Shown here: piece by piece, positions 24,017 to 35,148 of the stretch
How positions within the stretch are numbered: the stretch's first letter is position 1
How the letters are laid out: each line of letters starts with the position of its first letter
NCBI GenBank assembly: GCA_021186555.1
Contig: JAJKFL010000039.1
Coordinates: 15,976,733-16,040,732 of the forward strand
Direction: 5' to 3'
DNA length: 64,000 bases
From: Reticulitermes speratus
Lineage: Eukaryota; Arthropoda; Insecta; Blattodea; Rhinotermitidae
The notes under the pieces: generated by a model
Database searches by the model: none
Seen by the model: only the letters and a program-made list of their open reading frames with translations
What the model was told of the DNA's origin: nothing
Program-made: the position numbers and the translations under genes

Positions 24017-24235
24017 CGCTCTATTTCATTCATTACGTTGTGTTTTGCGACATTTCCATAGCCTCTTCCAAAGGGAGTTCTCCAGGGAGTGCGATCGAGT
24101 GCTTCTTCTTTTAAGTTCCACTATCTTTTCTTTTCCTTAAGATTATCCAGTAGCTGCTTATATTTTCTTCCTCGTCTTCCCGTCCCTTCTATCTTCCCTT
24201 AAATAACGTGTTTTAGAAGGCAGGTCCTACGCAAT
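24017..24235 (-). pseudogene. LINE ORF2 C-terminal remnant
   Basis: The minus strand reads TGRRGRKYKQLLDNLKEKK (about 24120-24180), a stop, then WNLKEEALDRTPWRTPFGRG and YGNVAKHNVMNE (about 24025-24118). This is a basic tail followed by the W-x-LKEEALDRTxWRT...FGRGYG signature found at the end of a non-LTR retrotransposon polyprotein. One in-frame stop interrupts it. Upstream residues of the preceding reverse-transcriptase region are gone, consistent with 5' truncation. It lies 653 bp from the same-strand remnant at 23137-23364, but their wording differs, so they probably derive from different families. Confidence 0.8.
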
Positions 24236-25573
24236 ATATGACCAGTCTAGTTAGCATTCCTTCGTTATATTGTATGTAGGGAAGCAAAGGGTAAAGGAAA
24301 GTAAGTTTATAATCAATTCTGTTCAGAGTCCCCACTGTAATGGCTGAAGGAACTACCTGGTTACGTTGACATGTTCAAGTTATCACGTACAGGTGTTTCT
24401 GAATACTTCCCTACTTCAGCAATTCTGCAACTAATCCTTTGAAGCAATGGCTGTGTGTGACTCAAGGTCCAGAGCACGCGGCACAGAGAGATGATTTACT
24501 CACTGTTACGTGTATGTTCCACCAGTCGGCAATTAGATCTTTATTATAGATCCGGTCTGATGAAAGTTTCCTCTCGTCATGTACGTAGCGTAAGTTATAG
24601 TCTTTACGCTGTAAAAGGGGCGTTCCCTTCCAGCCTCGTTTTCACAGAACTGATGGTAGCCCAGACTAGCTATTGTAGGGCTCAAACAAGAAGGCGGGTG
24701 GCTGTTGTTGACACGCATGGTGATAGTAAACCAGCCGTCGTCAGCCAGTCTTCGATGCACATATCAAGTGTTTCTCGCGGTTCTTACAGCGTTTCAGGCG
24801 ACTGATGAAATTAAAGTTGTATCGTAATTTTTAGAATGGTCAACACAGAACCCGTTTGCCAATTTCGTAGAAGCTGAAGATTTAATTTTTAAAATATTTC
24901 AGTTATTTCCAGCGATAAGCCAAGAACTGACCTATAAACTGTGTTCCAAACCTCAAGAATTTTCTGCTGAGGCAGGTGGTGTCCGGATTGGTACAGTCGG
25001 TTTAAGGCGAGATCGCGATCTTGTCTGCCTGTATCTGTGTACATCTCGCAACAAACCGTCATTTATACGCCGTCTTACGTGAGTCCAAGTATAGTAGGGC
25101 CTGGACGTACTGTTCAGCAACGGAAGTTACATTGCGTCACATTTTAGTATTCTTTAACCTTTTTAGTGAAATTGTAAATACGAGTTATATATGTATCCTT
25201 ATTATAGCCTGTTTCCTGCTAGGTGTGGCTCCATTAGAGAATAATACGACATAATGCAGGGCCACAGGCTGTAATCACGGGCTGCTGGGTTTAATACAGG
25301 CAACTGTGTGGCGCACGTGGATTACTTCGGATGAGCCGATATCAGACCCCCTTCTTCCTGTTACTTTAAAGTCGTTGTAAAAAGAGTGTTGCGTGCTGCT
25401 AGCTTTTTAACATTGCCCATGCAAAGTGTTTAAAATGGCAAATGATTTCCTAGAACAGACCAAAATTATTTTTTGTTGCATTACAGTTTTTTCGTATTTA
25501 AATTTCACCTGTGTTTCTCTCTACTTTGAACATGAACAATATGTGTAATGTAGGCCTGACGTGTTGCAGTTAT
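24236..25573. other. Unassigned; one short shared block
   Basis: GCGACTGATGAAATTAAAG...ATCGTAAT near 24797 resembles GATGACTGATGAAGTCG...ATCGTAAT near 27315, so part of this is repeat-derived. Class unknown. Confidence 0.3.
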
Positions 25574-25618
25574 TGTCATCATCATAATCATCATCGTTAT
25601 CGTCGGTTATCGTCATAC
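25574..25618 (+). repeat. Imperfect (TCA)n microsatellite
   Basis: TCATCATCATAATCATCATCG passing into TTATCGTC repeats. Confidence 0.85.
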
Positions 25619-25926
25619 AATAACAAATTAAATTTGTGATGAAACTGAGCGCAATAAATTGTGTGTGTGCTTTTTTAAGTTAGAACTGTTATGTCTGTTT
25701 TTAAAATTAAACACAGAGGTACAGTCCGGGACTCAGCTTTGCGACCGTAGAAGCTCGGGAGATAATGGCGAACAGATCCGAAGATCTCAGTTCCGAACTG
25801 TGTTTGTAAATATATGCCAGTTTTGCATGGTTGTGAAATGTGGCCTCGTACAGACTATGATATATATGTAAAACATTGTTAGGCGTTCATTACGAATTAA
25901 AAAAGAGGAACGTATAGTGTGAAGAA

Positions 25927-26055
25927 CACGTCCGTCCGTCTGCCTGTCGGTGATGTAGTATCAGTGATTAAACCGTTTGTCGGATTTTCATGAAATTTGA
26001 TATTGGAGTTCTTTAAAAAAAAGTTTCCGAGGACCTTCAGTGACAGTCGTACTTT
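25927..26055 (+). repeat. Second copy of the GTCCGTC / ATGAAATTTG dispersed block
   Basis: GTCCGTCCGTCTGCCTG then GGATTTTCATGAAATTTGAT, matching the order and orientation seen at 5596-5722. Confidence 0.5.
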
Positions 26056-26694
26056 GTCTAAGGACATAAATGAATTGATACACTACTTTGTGTAATTCTT
26101 GAAAGACCTAATGAATTTCGGTACAAGTAATTACCACATAATGCCGTTGGGAAATTTCCAGTTTTGTGAAAACCGGTGCAGTGATATTCATGCTGTAATT
26201 AAGGACGTAATGAAATCTTGCCAGTTTTTCCACTCCTATATCCGCTGTGGGAAAAGGTCGGTAATAATTGATTGGGCGTTTCTTCAAAATTGGCGCAAGG
26301 AAAGCCGTACTTTTTTACGAACGCAAATGAAATTACATTTACGCGTGTACCGTGAAACCTTATGGCATTTTGAAATTAAAGAGCGCCCTTTTAAACTTTG
26401 TCTACTACGTCAAGGAGTAAAAGTATTCACAGTCTCGTTAGTCTGAATCAGATATTATATCAGCGGCGGAACTTTTCTTATGCTAGCTATTAGACTGCCT
26501 TTTAAGGAGTGAAATTTTATTCTGCATAATGCAATGTTTCCCTTTAACTTTTATCTGTTAGTTAACTGAAGTATATTGCGTTATTTTGGCTTGTGTTTTG
26601 TACCTTTTTTGTGTTTCTGTGTGTGTGTGCTACTTTCGAGTATTAATGCCGGTTTTATAACTGGCCATTAGGTTATTCAGTAAGCAGGTAAATG
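26056..26694. other. No recognisable feature
   Basis: A 115-codon plus-strand frame (26099-26446) shows no domain, signal peptide or membrane segment. Confidence 0.3.
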
Positions 26695-26726
26695 AATTAT
26701 TATTATTATTATTATTATTATTATTT
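26695..26726 (+). repeat. (ATT)n microsatellite
   Basis: About ten ATT units. Confidence 0.95.
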
Positions 26727-28037
26727 TTGTACGATTTCGATTATGTTCGTTTATTTCTCACGTCTGTTTTCACTGGATAAGGAGGACAACATTAAGATTT
26801 TCTTTGCATTTCCAGGAAATTCGGAATATATATTTTTTGCATTGAGTCTGCGGAGGGGTGGGGAATCTTAGGAGGTTTTGGTGCTTACGAAAGTGAAATA
26901 TTCTTCTGGTAACGATTTTTTTTTTCTGTAAAGTTCTTTTTCCAGTTTCACTTTACCGTGACAGTACGCACTGAAAGAGTATAGTTATTTCGGAGGAGTC
27001 ATTGATGAAATTCATTGATGGCAATTTGTATAATGCACATATTGGTACAGAAAGCTGCGCCCACACAGTAAAAGGATTTGTGTTCTCTGCGCCTGAAGGA
27101 ACCGTCTGGAACTGCAGAACCTTTCACTGGCCTACCTGCTGCGTAGCACACACTATTAGCGTTGAGTGGTATGTTATAAATAAATTACCACGTCGACCTC
27201 TGCATGCAGATATTTGCAATCATAGCAGTTGTTATCACTTTGCCCCTCCCTCTGCGATCGCTCACCACTGGTTTTCAGCCTTATCAACCCCCCACTCCTC
27301 TAGTATTCATTCCGGATGACTGATGAAGTCGTTTGCATCGTAATTGGTTTTTAATGATGCGCGCCTCTGAGTATATCATTAAGCCTGATGATACGCGAGC
27401 ACAAAGTGCTTTTAACGTCCCTACTTTACTGCGCACAACATATTAAGAGGTAAGTCAAGTTGAAAAATAATTTTCTGACTTCCGAATTACATAAACTTCT
27501 TAACGCGGTGAATGCGTTAGCTATAAAAGTGAAGTCTGGTAAATTTTTATCGTTAAGATTAAAAAGTGAAACTTACTAATACAGGAGACATGAGGGAATA
27601 ATAGGTGTGAGCATGTTCTGGTTCTTAACACTTGCGGTGCTGGTTTGGGAGGAACCTTCGTTTGTTCAGTGCTCCACGATAAATAATTTTTTAAAAACTA
27701 TTTGTAACTGCCGGGAGATGGCGGGACACGTTCTTTGCGCAGATTTGACACCATGTAAGTGCAGACCAGACGAAATATCTTTCGTGCAGTATAAACTGCT
27801 GCGACGGCAGGATAATTTTCAAGTAGATATTCCAAATCGAAATGAATGCTGTAAACTCTTAATAGTTTTTATTGCTTAAGTATGTGTACTGAAAAATTAA
27901 AACGCTCATCAGCAGGGCAATGGTGATATAAAGGATGGTGATGTGTAGTGCGGTAAATTTGTACCAGACTACACGACGTCATATTCGAGAAGAAAACATT
28001 CTTTGTAGTAAGCATCGTGAGAATCTCAAATCTTATA
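26727..28037. other. Mostly unassigned
   Basis: Contains an 88-codon plus-strand frame (27613-27879) with a hydrophobic start and eight cysteines, discussed as a weak candidate in the findings. Otherwise no recognisable feature. Confidence 0.3.
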
Positions 28038-28246
28038 GTATTTTTTTTCGTGGACCGATAAGCTCCGGCCCAACGTTCCGCCCGACGTTCTGCCAGCGTT
28101 GCTGCGTACGCCGCGTTTCGCGGAGGTTTAACAGTCGATGACGGGAGCTAGACAAATGATCGCAGTGATAAGAACTTGTAGAAAGTTAATAAAAACTCAC
28201 TAGAACGTCGGGCGGAGGCTTATCGGTCAGGTAGGAAAAAAAACAC
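28038..28246. mobile_element. Foldback/MITE-like element, 209 bp
   Basis: The two ends are inverted copies: GTATTTTTTTTCG...GACCGATAAGC on the left, and on the right the reverse complement of GTGTTTTTTTTCC...GACCGATAAGC, followed by matching CCGCCCGACGTT words. Arms are about 40 bp with small indels. CTTATA flanks both sides (28032-28037 and 28247-28252), a plausible 6-bp target duplication. There is no coding capacity. The superfamily is not determined. Confidence 0.65.
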
Positions 28247-28860
28247 CTTATACGGTTGTGATCCGGAATATTCGTGTGTTCTTGCAATAGTAATTAACAA
28301 CAATTTACACTCACAGAACTAACACCACCGAGGTACATATGTGTACTTCATTGTGAAATGAGCCAGAAATTATGCAGCGCCACGCAAACCTACACTGGTG
28401 ATACATCACGACATTCATACCTCCGTAGGTACAGAATAAATGTTCTTGTACCACTGATTATGATTATGTAAAAACGGGCTAGTTATTGTGTCTTCCTATT
28501 TGCTGTCTTACAGAAACGCCATTCTGATTCCGTATTTTTGCAGTCGTACTTGATATCGAGAACTCTTGTGTAAGAGTGTACCATTTCGAAGTTCCATCCA
28601 CACACGAACGGACATTTCACAACAAACGAAATTCTACGTGCATGTTTGCCACCCACTTTTCCCAGTGTGTTAAGGAGCTAAAGACCTCTCTGACAATATC
28701 ATTAAATGTGATTTTGTGGTTGTATTTTAACATATTAAGATTTTAATATTCATTGTCATTGCTATTACTCCAAGAGGCATATTACGATTTCTAATAAAGC
28801 AAATGCTTTTCACGCTTTTAAGAAAGAGGCGTCTTTCGTCTCAATAGTGCCTTTCTTTGT
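28247..28860. other. No recognisable feature
   Basis: AT-rich spacer. Confidence 0.3.
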
Positions 28861-28985
28861 ATACATTTTTTTGTATTATTCCACCTGAAGATGGCCCTAT
28901 TCCGTGGGATGAAACCTGTAGTGAGTGAATTTTGTAGGTAATATTGTACTTACAATGAAAGTGTTGTGTTTTGGCTGACTTTATC
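28861..28985 (+). repeat. CTGAAGA...GAAAC motif repeat
   Basis: CTGAAGA at 28885-28891 and GAAACC at 28911-28916, with a partly pairing spacer. The AAAGTGTTGTGTTTTGG tail resembles the segment downstream of the copy at 10340. Confidence 0.45.
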
Positions 28986-29034
28986 TGTGCATATCTAGTT
29001 GATTAACACAAAGGGATGCCCTGTCCAAAAATTG

Positions 29035-29110
29035 TCTATTTTATTTTATGGCGCTGTATCAACTATATAATTTTATCTAGCGTTTAGTGAGGTACTGCAG
29101 GTGGGTTATC
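29035..29110 (+). repeat. Interspersed repeat scrap (GCGCTGTATCAACTA type)
   Basis: GGCGCTGTATCAACTAT followed by TTTATCTAGCG resembles the start of a repeat I associate with Blattodea genomes. Recognition is from memory and the segment is short. Confidence 0.3.
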
Positions 29111-30783
29111 GGGCTGCAAAGTGACTTGCCTGAAGCTTGACACTGTGTAATGAAGGAATTCTGATCTTTGCCACCACCTAGTCCAGATCAAGGTGGGGAT
29201 AGCTTTCCAGAAAGGCAGAATTACCGGTTCGTGAACTTGCCTATTCACCAGCTGCGGTAAACTTTAACGTTATAGCTAAGATGTCACATTTTATTAACAG
29301 GCTCTGGTAGTGGTAATACGAGTAGAAAGACAAGGAACATGTGCTATATTTATTGTAAGATTGAGATGCCATTCTATTTAAAACATACTGTGATTCAGTT
29401 GTGATATTTCCACTTTTTACGGTACTGGATGGTCCGAAGATGACCGTGAGTTGGTTGAGGAATGTTGCCTTATTGATATGACTGTTTAATATCAGTTAAG
29501 CTTTGTTGACGGTAAGCAAGTGCTTCTGTGTCGTCTTATACACCGTCAAGTTGTTTGCTTCTATCTGAAAGCTATCCAAGCCATGGTGATTAGACACAGG
29601 GGACAACTTAACCCGACATTTCCTTACGGAGTTTAACCCTTTAAAGAAGAAACATATGTAGTATATGTCTCAGTGCGTACCGCACAGTAAACACTTTCCA
29701 CCTCGGTTATACAAAACCAATATGTTAATGTTGTATAAGGCAAAAGTCGCTGTTTGTTCTGAGATCGTACAAAACACATAAACGCAATGTGAGCATCACG
29801 TAGAATTTTGGAATATGAAACCTGGTGGTGCGCAAAAAGTAAGCGCTAGGCTTTAAAAGGTTAAAACGGGCAACCTATAAAATAAGTGTTGGGCTCTGTT
29901 GAAGCCCTTAGCTTGGACAGTATAACTGCATCTTTATACATTCAGTCGGTCCAGCTTCGTGTGCGGCATTACGTCGAGGGTCCCGACTTTGCTACCACCT
30001 CTGGCGGTCAGAAGACTTGTTAGTTTGCTGATGTGACCTTTAGCCAAGAGTTTGGCGTCACGATGCCACATGCCAGTTTAGCCCGCGGTCTCGAAACAAC
30101 CAATAAATAAAATAATGTTACGGAGATTCGTGAGCATCTTGAGAATGTAAATTATGTGGAATGGATGGTTTAATGCGATCTCGTGGTTCCGTTCGCAGCA
30201 TTTGATGAGAACGGTGGAATGATGAACAACATTGCGGCTATAATTTATTCGACCTGTTAGTTGTCTTAGAGCACTTCTTAACGAAATTTGAAGGGTTTAA
30301 TTCGATTTAGAGAAGCTTCCACGCATTTTACACACATTTCATTAGGAAGAATAACGTACTGATTATGGGATACGATGACGTGGGGTGTGTGTAGAGATTT
30401 ACCAACGTTTCGTAGGATCATACAGTTCCAGATTCAGGGTAAATGTGGCAGTAGGTTTTCCTGAAATGTAGGTAAATTTCTACCAGAATACACAGTGTCG
30501 TACTATAGAAAAGAGTAGGATTAATTTTTATATACACCTGTGTGAAGAATTTGTGCGTCGTTGGTCCAAAAATAAGTTATGGTTTTGACATTCTTTTCGT
30601 GCATATTGAGTGAATTAAATTATTCGTTCATGTCACCAACAAATGCACATTCTCCACGGAACCCATTACACACCACACAAGATCCATAAGGGATAGCAGA
30701 AAAATTAGATGTTTGTATACAAAGAAAAAAAAAAAAGACAATTGAACGGGAAATATTAAAAACAAAAATAAATTATTCTTATG
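29111..30783. other. Mostly unassigned, one motif copy
   Basis: Includes a degenerate minus-strand copy of the GAAACG(T)TTGGTAAA motif at 30399-30440. Otherwise nothing recognised. Confidence 0.3.
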
Positions 30784-31069
30784 TCAGGGTCCGGGATATC
30801 GTAGTCGGTGTATCGACTTATTACGGCCTGGACGGTCCGGAGATCGAATCCCGGTGGGGGCGAGTTTTTCCGCACCCATAGCGATCGGCCCTGCGGCCTA
30901 CCCAGCCTCCTGTACAATGGGTATCGGGTCTCTCACGGGGTTAAAGCGTCCAGGGCGTGGCTTGACCACCCACACCCATCTAGCGCCGAGGTTAAAGAAA
31001 GAGTAGAGCTACACCTCTACTTCCCCTCGGGGCCTTCATGGCCTGTTCTAGGGTGAACTTTACCCTCTG
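30784..31069 (+). mobile_element. Full-length SINE family A
   Basis: tRNA-like head GTCCGGGATATCGTAGTCGG (A-box region, about 30789) and GAGATCGAATCCCGG (B-box, about 30839). The body follows with CAATGGGTATCGGG, TTAAAGCGTCCAGG, GCCGAGGTTAAAGAAAGAG and GGCCTTCATGGCC. Imperfect 11-bp flanks TTATTCTTATG (30773-30783) and TTATTATTATG (31070-31080) look like a target-site duplication. The apparent protein across it is a repeat artefact. Confidence 0.9.
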
Positions 31070-32018
31070 TTATTATTATGAGAAGACTACATATACTGCT
31101 CCGCACTACAAACGAAACACTTCCCCTGTTTTGGTTGAGGTAGCATTTCTTTAGTCCTAAATGCGGTCTTATTCATCATACGGAAAAACACTTGGAATAA
31201 AACAATCAGCAAGTGGATGTTATTTGCTTCAGTGCTAACGAGAACAGTCACTGTGGCCCACCTCGCAACCTGGTGCTGTGATCACAACAGACTGCGTTCT
31301 GTTTCGGCCTTTAGTTCTATCGGATGTCAGAAAATTTGTTAGTTTATAGTTCGCAACAAACCCATGCCCGAAGCATTTAAATTACTAAAGATTAAAAATT
31401 GATAATTCTTTTTTATTATAATATAATTGAATTATATTCAGCCCGAAGCATAAATACGTAATAACGATTTCTGCCGGCGGACTGAAGTTTTGTACATCGA
31501 CATATCAATTATTTCAAACTGTAGTCATAGTTACTGTGTCATGAAGCATAGAGTTACACTCTGGCAGCACGTTTAAGTAAGATATTTATTCCTTCATATA
31601 ATCATAATCTTATACACTTAAATTTTCTGTAGACCATTCGACTAATTTAGTTCCCGTCTTCAGTGAATGGTTAGACCTAGCTTACAGTTTATTTTAAGCC
31701 TGTGCGTTTTTTCAAGTCGCAGATTATAGAGTTAATTCGTGTGTTTGGTAGGCAGCTAGAGTGTACTGTGTCCGTCAACACGAATATTCGGGGAAGTAAG
31801 TTTGATGTTAAAGAATTCGCTGCCGTAAGTTATTATTATGACTCGGAGAAAACCACAGACTGAAATCCTACACATGAAAGTTAGATAAACTTACAGGAGT
31901 GCGTGGAAAGTATACGGAGATTAAGGAAAGTGCGTTATATGATTTCTGTCAGAAGTGGAGTCAGCACACAGATACACAAGTGAAGTAGTGGTCACCATGT
32001 AGCCTCGGTCGTTTTACG
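31070..32018. other. No recognisable feature
   Basis: AT-rich spacer between the SINE and the palindrome. Confidence 0.3.
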
Positions 32019-32054
32019 TCTATGATCTAGAAGGCATGCCTTCTAGATCATAGA
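32019..32054. repeat. Perfect 36-bp palindrome
   Basis: Two 18-nt arms with no spacer, centred between 32036 and 32037 on GCATGC. Every position pairs. Confidence 0.97.
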
Positions 32055-32364
32055 GCCGATCCCTGTGGCAGTGGTGGCGATGACACATTACCGGAAACCT
32101 AATGCGTGTCACCTTAGTGACTGGGTTGTGACTGCGCGTGTATAATAACACGCTGTAACGAAACGTCGGTAACAAACGAAAAATCTAAGCTGCGCGACAT
32201 CGCAAAAAAGCGAAGATCTCAGCTTGAACCAACAGACAGTGATGCTCTACAACAGTATTTGTCAACTATTGGGACGCGTCGCATTGGAGGGGCTTGATGG
32301 TCGGCTATGTAGGACGTGAGATCTGGAAAATAACTTTAATAAGTAATTAATATAACGTTAAAAG
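32055..32364. other. Unassigned; one motif word
   Basis: GAAACGTCGGTAAC at 32160 follows a CGTGT/ACACG hairpin. It is possibly another relative of the GAAACGTCGG repeat. Confidence 0.35.
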
Positions 32365-32632
32365 CTATAGGCTGGACGATTGAGGAACTGTGGTTGTATT
32401 CCCGGCAGGGCTAAGAGATTTATCTCTTCTCTAAAGCGTCCAAACCGGCTCTGGCAACCAAATCTTTTATTGAATGGGTGGCGAGTGTTCTTCCTTTGGG
32501 GGGGGGGGGGGGGGATAAAGCGGCCGGAACGTGAATGTGACCACCCACATACCGAGGTTAAGAATGAGTGGACCAATATTTGTATTCCTCCATATGCTTT
32601 CATGGCGTTTACAGGGAGATAATTACCTTTAT
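32365..32632 (+). mobile_element. SINE, family A relative (subtype with GGATAAAGCGGCCGG)
   Basis: Head with TGTATTCCCGGCAGGG, body with GAATGGGTGGCGAG, GGATAAAGCGGCCGGAACG, ACCGAGGTTAAGAATGAG and CATATGCTTTCATGG. A 17-nt G run (32498-32514) has grown next to GGATAAAG. It shares its subtype wording with 57696-57985 and, on the other strand, 33745-34027. Confidence 0.85.
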
Positions 32633-33179
32633 GTACATAATCTTAAAATCATACTCTTTAAAAAAAGAGAAGCGCTATTGTTATGTCGGATCTACAGTGT
32701 GTTGAGAGTGCCGGTGGGACGCAGGATGTAGGGTACAGAGTCGTTGCTTTGGATAATTATAGTTCTTTTCATTTATCCCAACGTACTCAAAATTATTGAA
32801 TCATTTGGACATTTGGTAGGACCTTTTGGGGAATCGACCCATTGCAAGGCGTAACAGTGATCAGTAGAGAGAGAGGCAGTAATGTATTCAAACCCCAAGT
32901 GGGTTTCAGATCCTGAATCTCTCAGTGCTTGAAAGGTACTAGACCGGCTACTGTCATCAGCTGAAATATTATCCTATTCCTCAACGCGAGCAAGTCACTG
33001 ACCAGGTTCATACTTTTGAACGCACCCGTATGGCCTAAGGGGTTTAAATAACTCAAAATAAAATATCGAGAATTTTTTTCATTGAACAAGGTAATTTAGA
33101 TTAAATCATGTGGGGTTTTCCCTCTATAAGTGACACGTATATCGCACGGTTTGGCTTTTCTGCTCGGTTCACGCAACAT
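32633..33179. other. No recognisable feature
   Basis: AT-rich spacer leading into the GC-rich island. Confidence 0.3.
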
Positions 33180-33330
33180 TTGGTTCGGGATGGAAGGTCG
33201 CTCCGAGAGGGCACTCAACGCCCGGGCGAGGCACAGACCAAACCGGGTGGCGTGCACTGTAGCACGCGCCCGCCCGGGGCGTTGAGCCCCGCGGCTCCCT
33301 CGCTGCGGCACACGGAGGGATTTTTACTTG
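33180..33330. repeat. GC-rich island with nested inverted repeat
   Basis: Outer arms CTCAACGCCCGGGCG (33214-33228) and CGCCCGGGGCGTTGAG (33271-33286) pair with one bulged base. Inside them GGCGTGC (33249-33255) pairs with GCACGCGCC (33262-33270). The block is far more GC- and CpG-rich than its AT-rich flanks. Long open frames on both strands here are composition artefacts. It could be a foldback transposon core or a structured regulatory island; class unknown. Confidence 0.7.
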
Positions 33331-33744
33331 TCCAAATAGTACAAACACAGCGCAATGTATGCGAATTCTCTGCAGATAATCTCTCCGCTGTGTTGCGGGT
33401 GAGTGACAGACGAACCGGAACAGCAAATCTTCACAAAAAATAACGAGGCCATTGTATCTGTACCAGATAGTTAAACAATGTAACGCCAGTTCAGACATTT
33501 TTCTGGTAGTTACAACAAAATCTCAGCTGTGTTCGTGGTACACGTTCTTCTTTCAGCTTGCCAAGAAACTCATTTTTTCACGAATAATGAAAGACTGTCA
33601 CCTTGGTCACAAGACCTTAACATTAGAGCTATCCTGATTCACCCAAATCCCTTCCACGCACATTCTGTTCTTTGGTTCTTAGTTCGTTTACCGAACCTTC
33701 TGGTCTCCTTATGTTGTACCGCGTCGATTAATGTAAAGATGAAC
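33331..33744. other. No recognisable feature
   Basis: No motif recognised between the GC-rich island and the SINE. Confidence 0.3.
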
Positions 33745-34027
33745 TAAAGTTGTCCTTGTCCATGCCAAGAAGGCATGTGCGGGGAGTACAGGTACAGATC
33801 CACTCATTCTTCACCTCTACACTAATGGGAGGTGAGTGGTCAGCTTCACACCCCAGCTGCTTTACCCCTGGGAAAGAGCCCGGGTACCCGTTAGGGAGGA
33901 GGCTGGGTCGTCCCAAGAGCCGGTGTGGACGTTTTGGAGAAGATAGATTCTTTCCCTGCCGGGATTCGAACACCGGATCATTCAGCTATAAGCTTATTCA
34001 CTATAGCGACTAGGCTATCCCGGTTCC
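33745..34027 (-). mobile_element. SINE, family A relative, near full length
   Basis: On the minus strand the head begins GGAACCGGGATAGCCTAGTC (34027 downward) and contains GTGTTCGAATCCCGGCAGGG. The body has CTAACGGGTACCCGGGC, GGGTAAAGCAGCTGGGG and AGGTGAAGAATGAGTGG. The 3' end reads GCATGGACAAGGAC. Confidence 0.85.
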
Positions 34028-34261
34028 GTAGCGTCGAATAGGACTGTTGTGAGTACAATTTAAAAAGACGTAGAAGGAAGAGGTCGTGGCCTGCCTTAAG
34101 GCGACATTCCTACATTGTCCAGAGACAGAGAAAACCACGAAGAATTTGGTTAGGGTTGCCAGGATAGAAACACGTGGCCTCCTTTTATCTCTTCTTCGTT
34201 ATCAGTTTCAGTGAACGTTCAAGTCGTCTGGGATGTTACACCTTTGTGACTACTAAACAAT

Positions 34262-34305
34262 CGCCGACGTTTCGAACGAATGTAATAATTTCATCTTCAG
34301 CGTCC
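34262..34305 (-). repeat. CTGAAGA...GAAACGTCGG motif
   Basis: Minus strand CTGAAGA, one T, a short GAA/TTC stem abutting GAAACGTCGGCGA. Same layout as at 4436, 8750 and 10340. Confidence 0.5.
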
Positions 34306-35135
34306 ATTAGTCCAAGAAGAGTCACTTTTCACTGTTCTCTTCTCGGACTGTGTACCATCTGCTACCCATGTGCCATGCATAAATCGAAGTCAAAATAAAG
34401 TTTTCGGCATCAGAGTGTGCGTTACCATATTCTTGAAACTTCTTGGTCGAACTGGTATTCTGCGCAGTAGGAAAGTGGCCTTTATGAATTGTGCCTGACA
34501 GTAATTGTTACTTATGAAACTGAAGAGGTAATCGGGATTTACTGAAGTGCGAGTCTGGAGAAAAGTGTTCTTAGCTTTGTGTTTCTTTTCTAGTCCAAAA
34601 TATTTTTCAGCACTCAGTTGAATTACACTAATGTACAAAAAGGATACTGTTTCACGGACCAGTAATTCTGTTGCCCTGGTTTCAATGTGAGGCGTGACTT
34701 CTCGAGGCTTCGTCATTCAGTTCCGCACCCAGACTCGCCATCAAGACATTCTAGGAAGAACTAACTTTTTTTCCCCTGAAGAATGTCTGTTGTGAAGCTA
34801 AAGTTCCACGAATTAAATATATGGTATTAGGTGCTGATGACAGGTCAGCTTCTTGCTCCGGCCGCTTATATCCCTGGGGAAAGAATCCTTCACCTGCGAT
34901 AAAGATTGGATTTATTTGAACGTAAGTACATCCCTCATGAAACAGCAATTTGTGGTAACCCACCCAGACACAGTTTTACAGGAGACAGAAAAAATTGATA
35001 GATCATCAGTAGATCAACACTTAAGCATGTTGTGTGTCTATGAAAATGTAAGGACAATCAATTTTTTTTTGTGGACACAACATTTGAACAGAAGGTGTTT
35101 AAAGTCCAAACACAGCGTTTAACCTTCAGTATGGT
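34306..35135. other. Mostly unassigned; SINE scrap at 34830-34890
   Basis: Minus-strand CCCAGGGATATAAGCGGCCGG with AGCAAGAAGCTGACC at 34840-34880 resembles the middle of family A. The rest is unassigned. Confidence 0.35.
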
Positions 35136-35148
35136 GGGGGGGGGGGGG
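35136..35148 (+). repeat. Poly-G tract, 13 nt
   Basis: Uninterrupted G run. Confidence 0.95.

Noticed and set aside
23538-24140. 200-codon plus-strand open frame, one of the longest in the window
   Set aside because: Its middle is a SINE body and its end is the antisense of a LINE ORF2 remnant, so the frame is open by chance.
33108-33498. Long overlapping frames on both strands
   Set aside because: They span a GC-rich inverted repeat, where stop codons are rare by composition.
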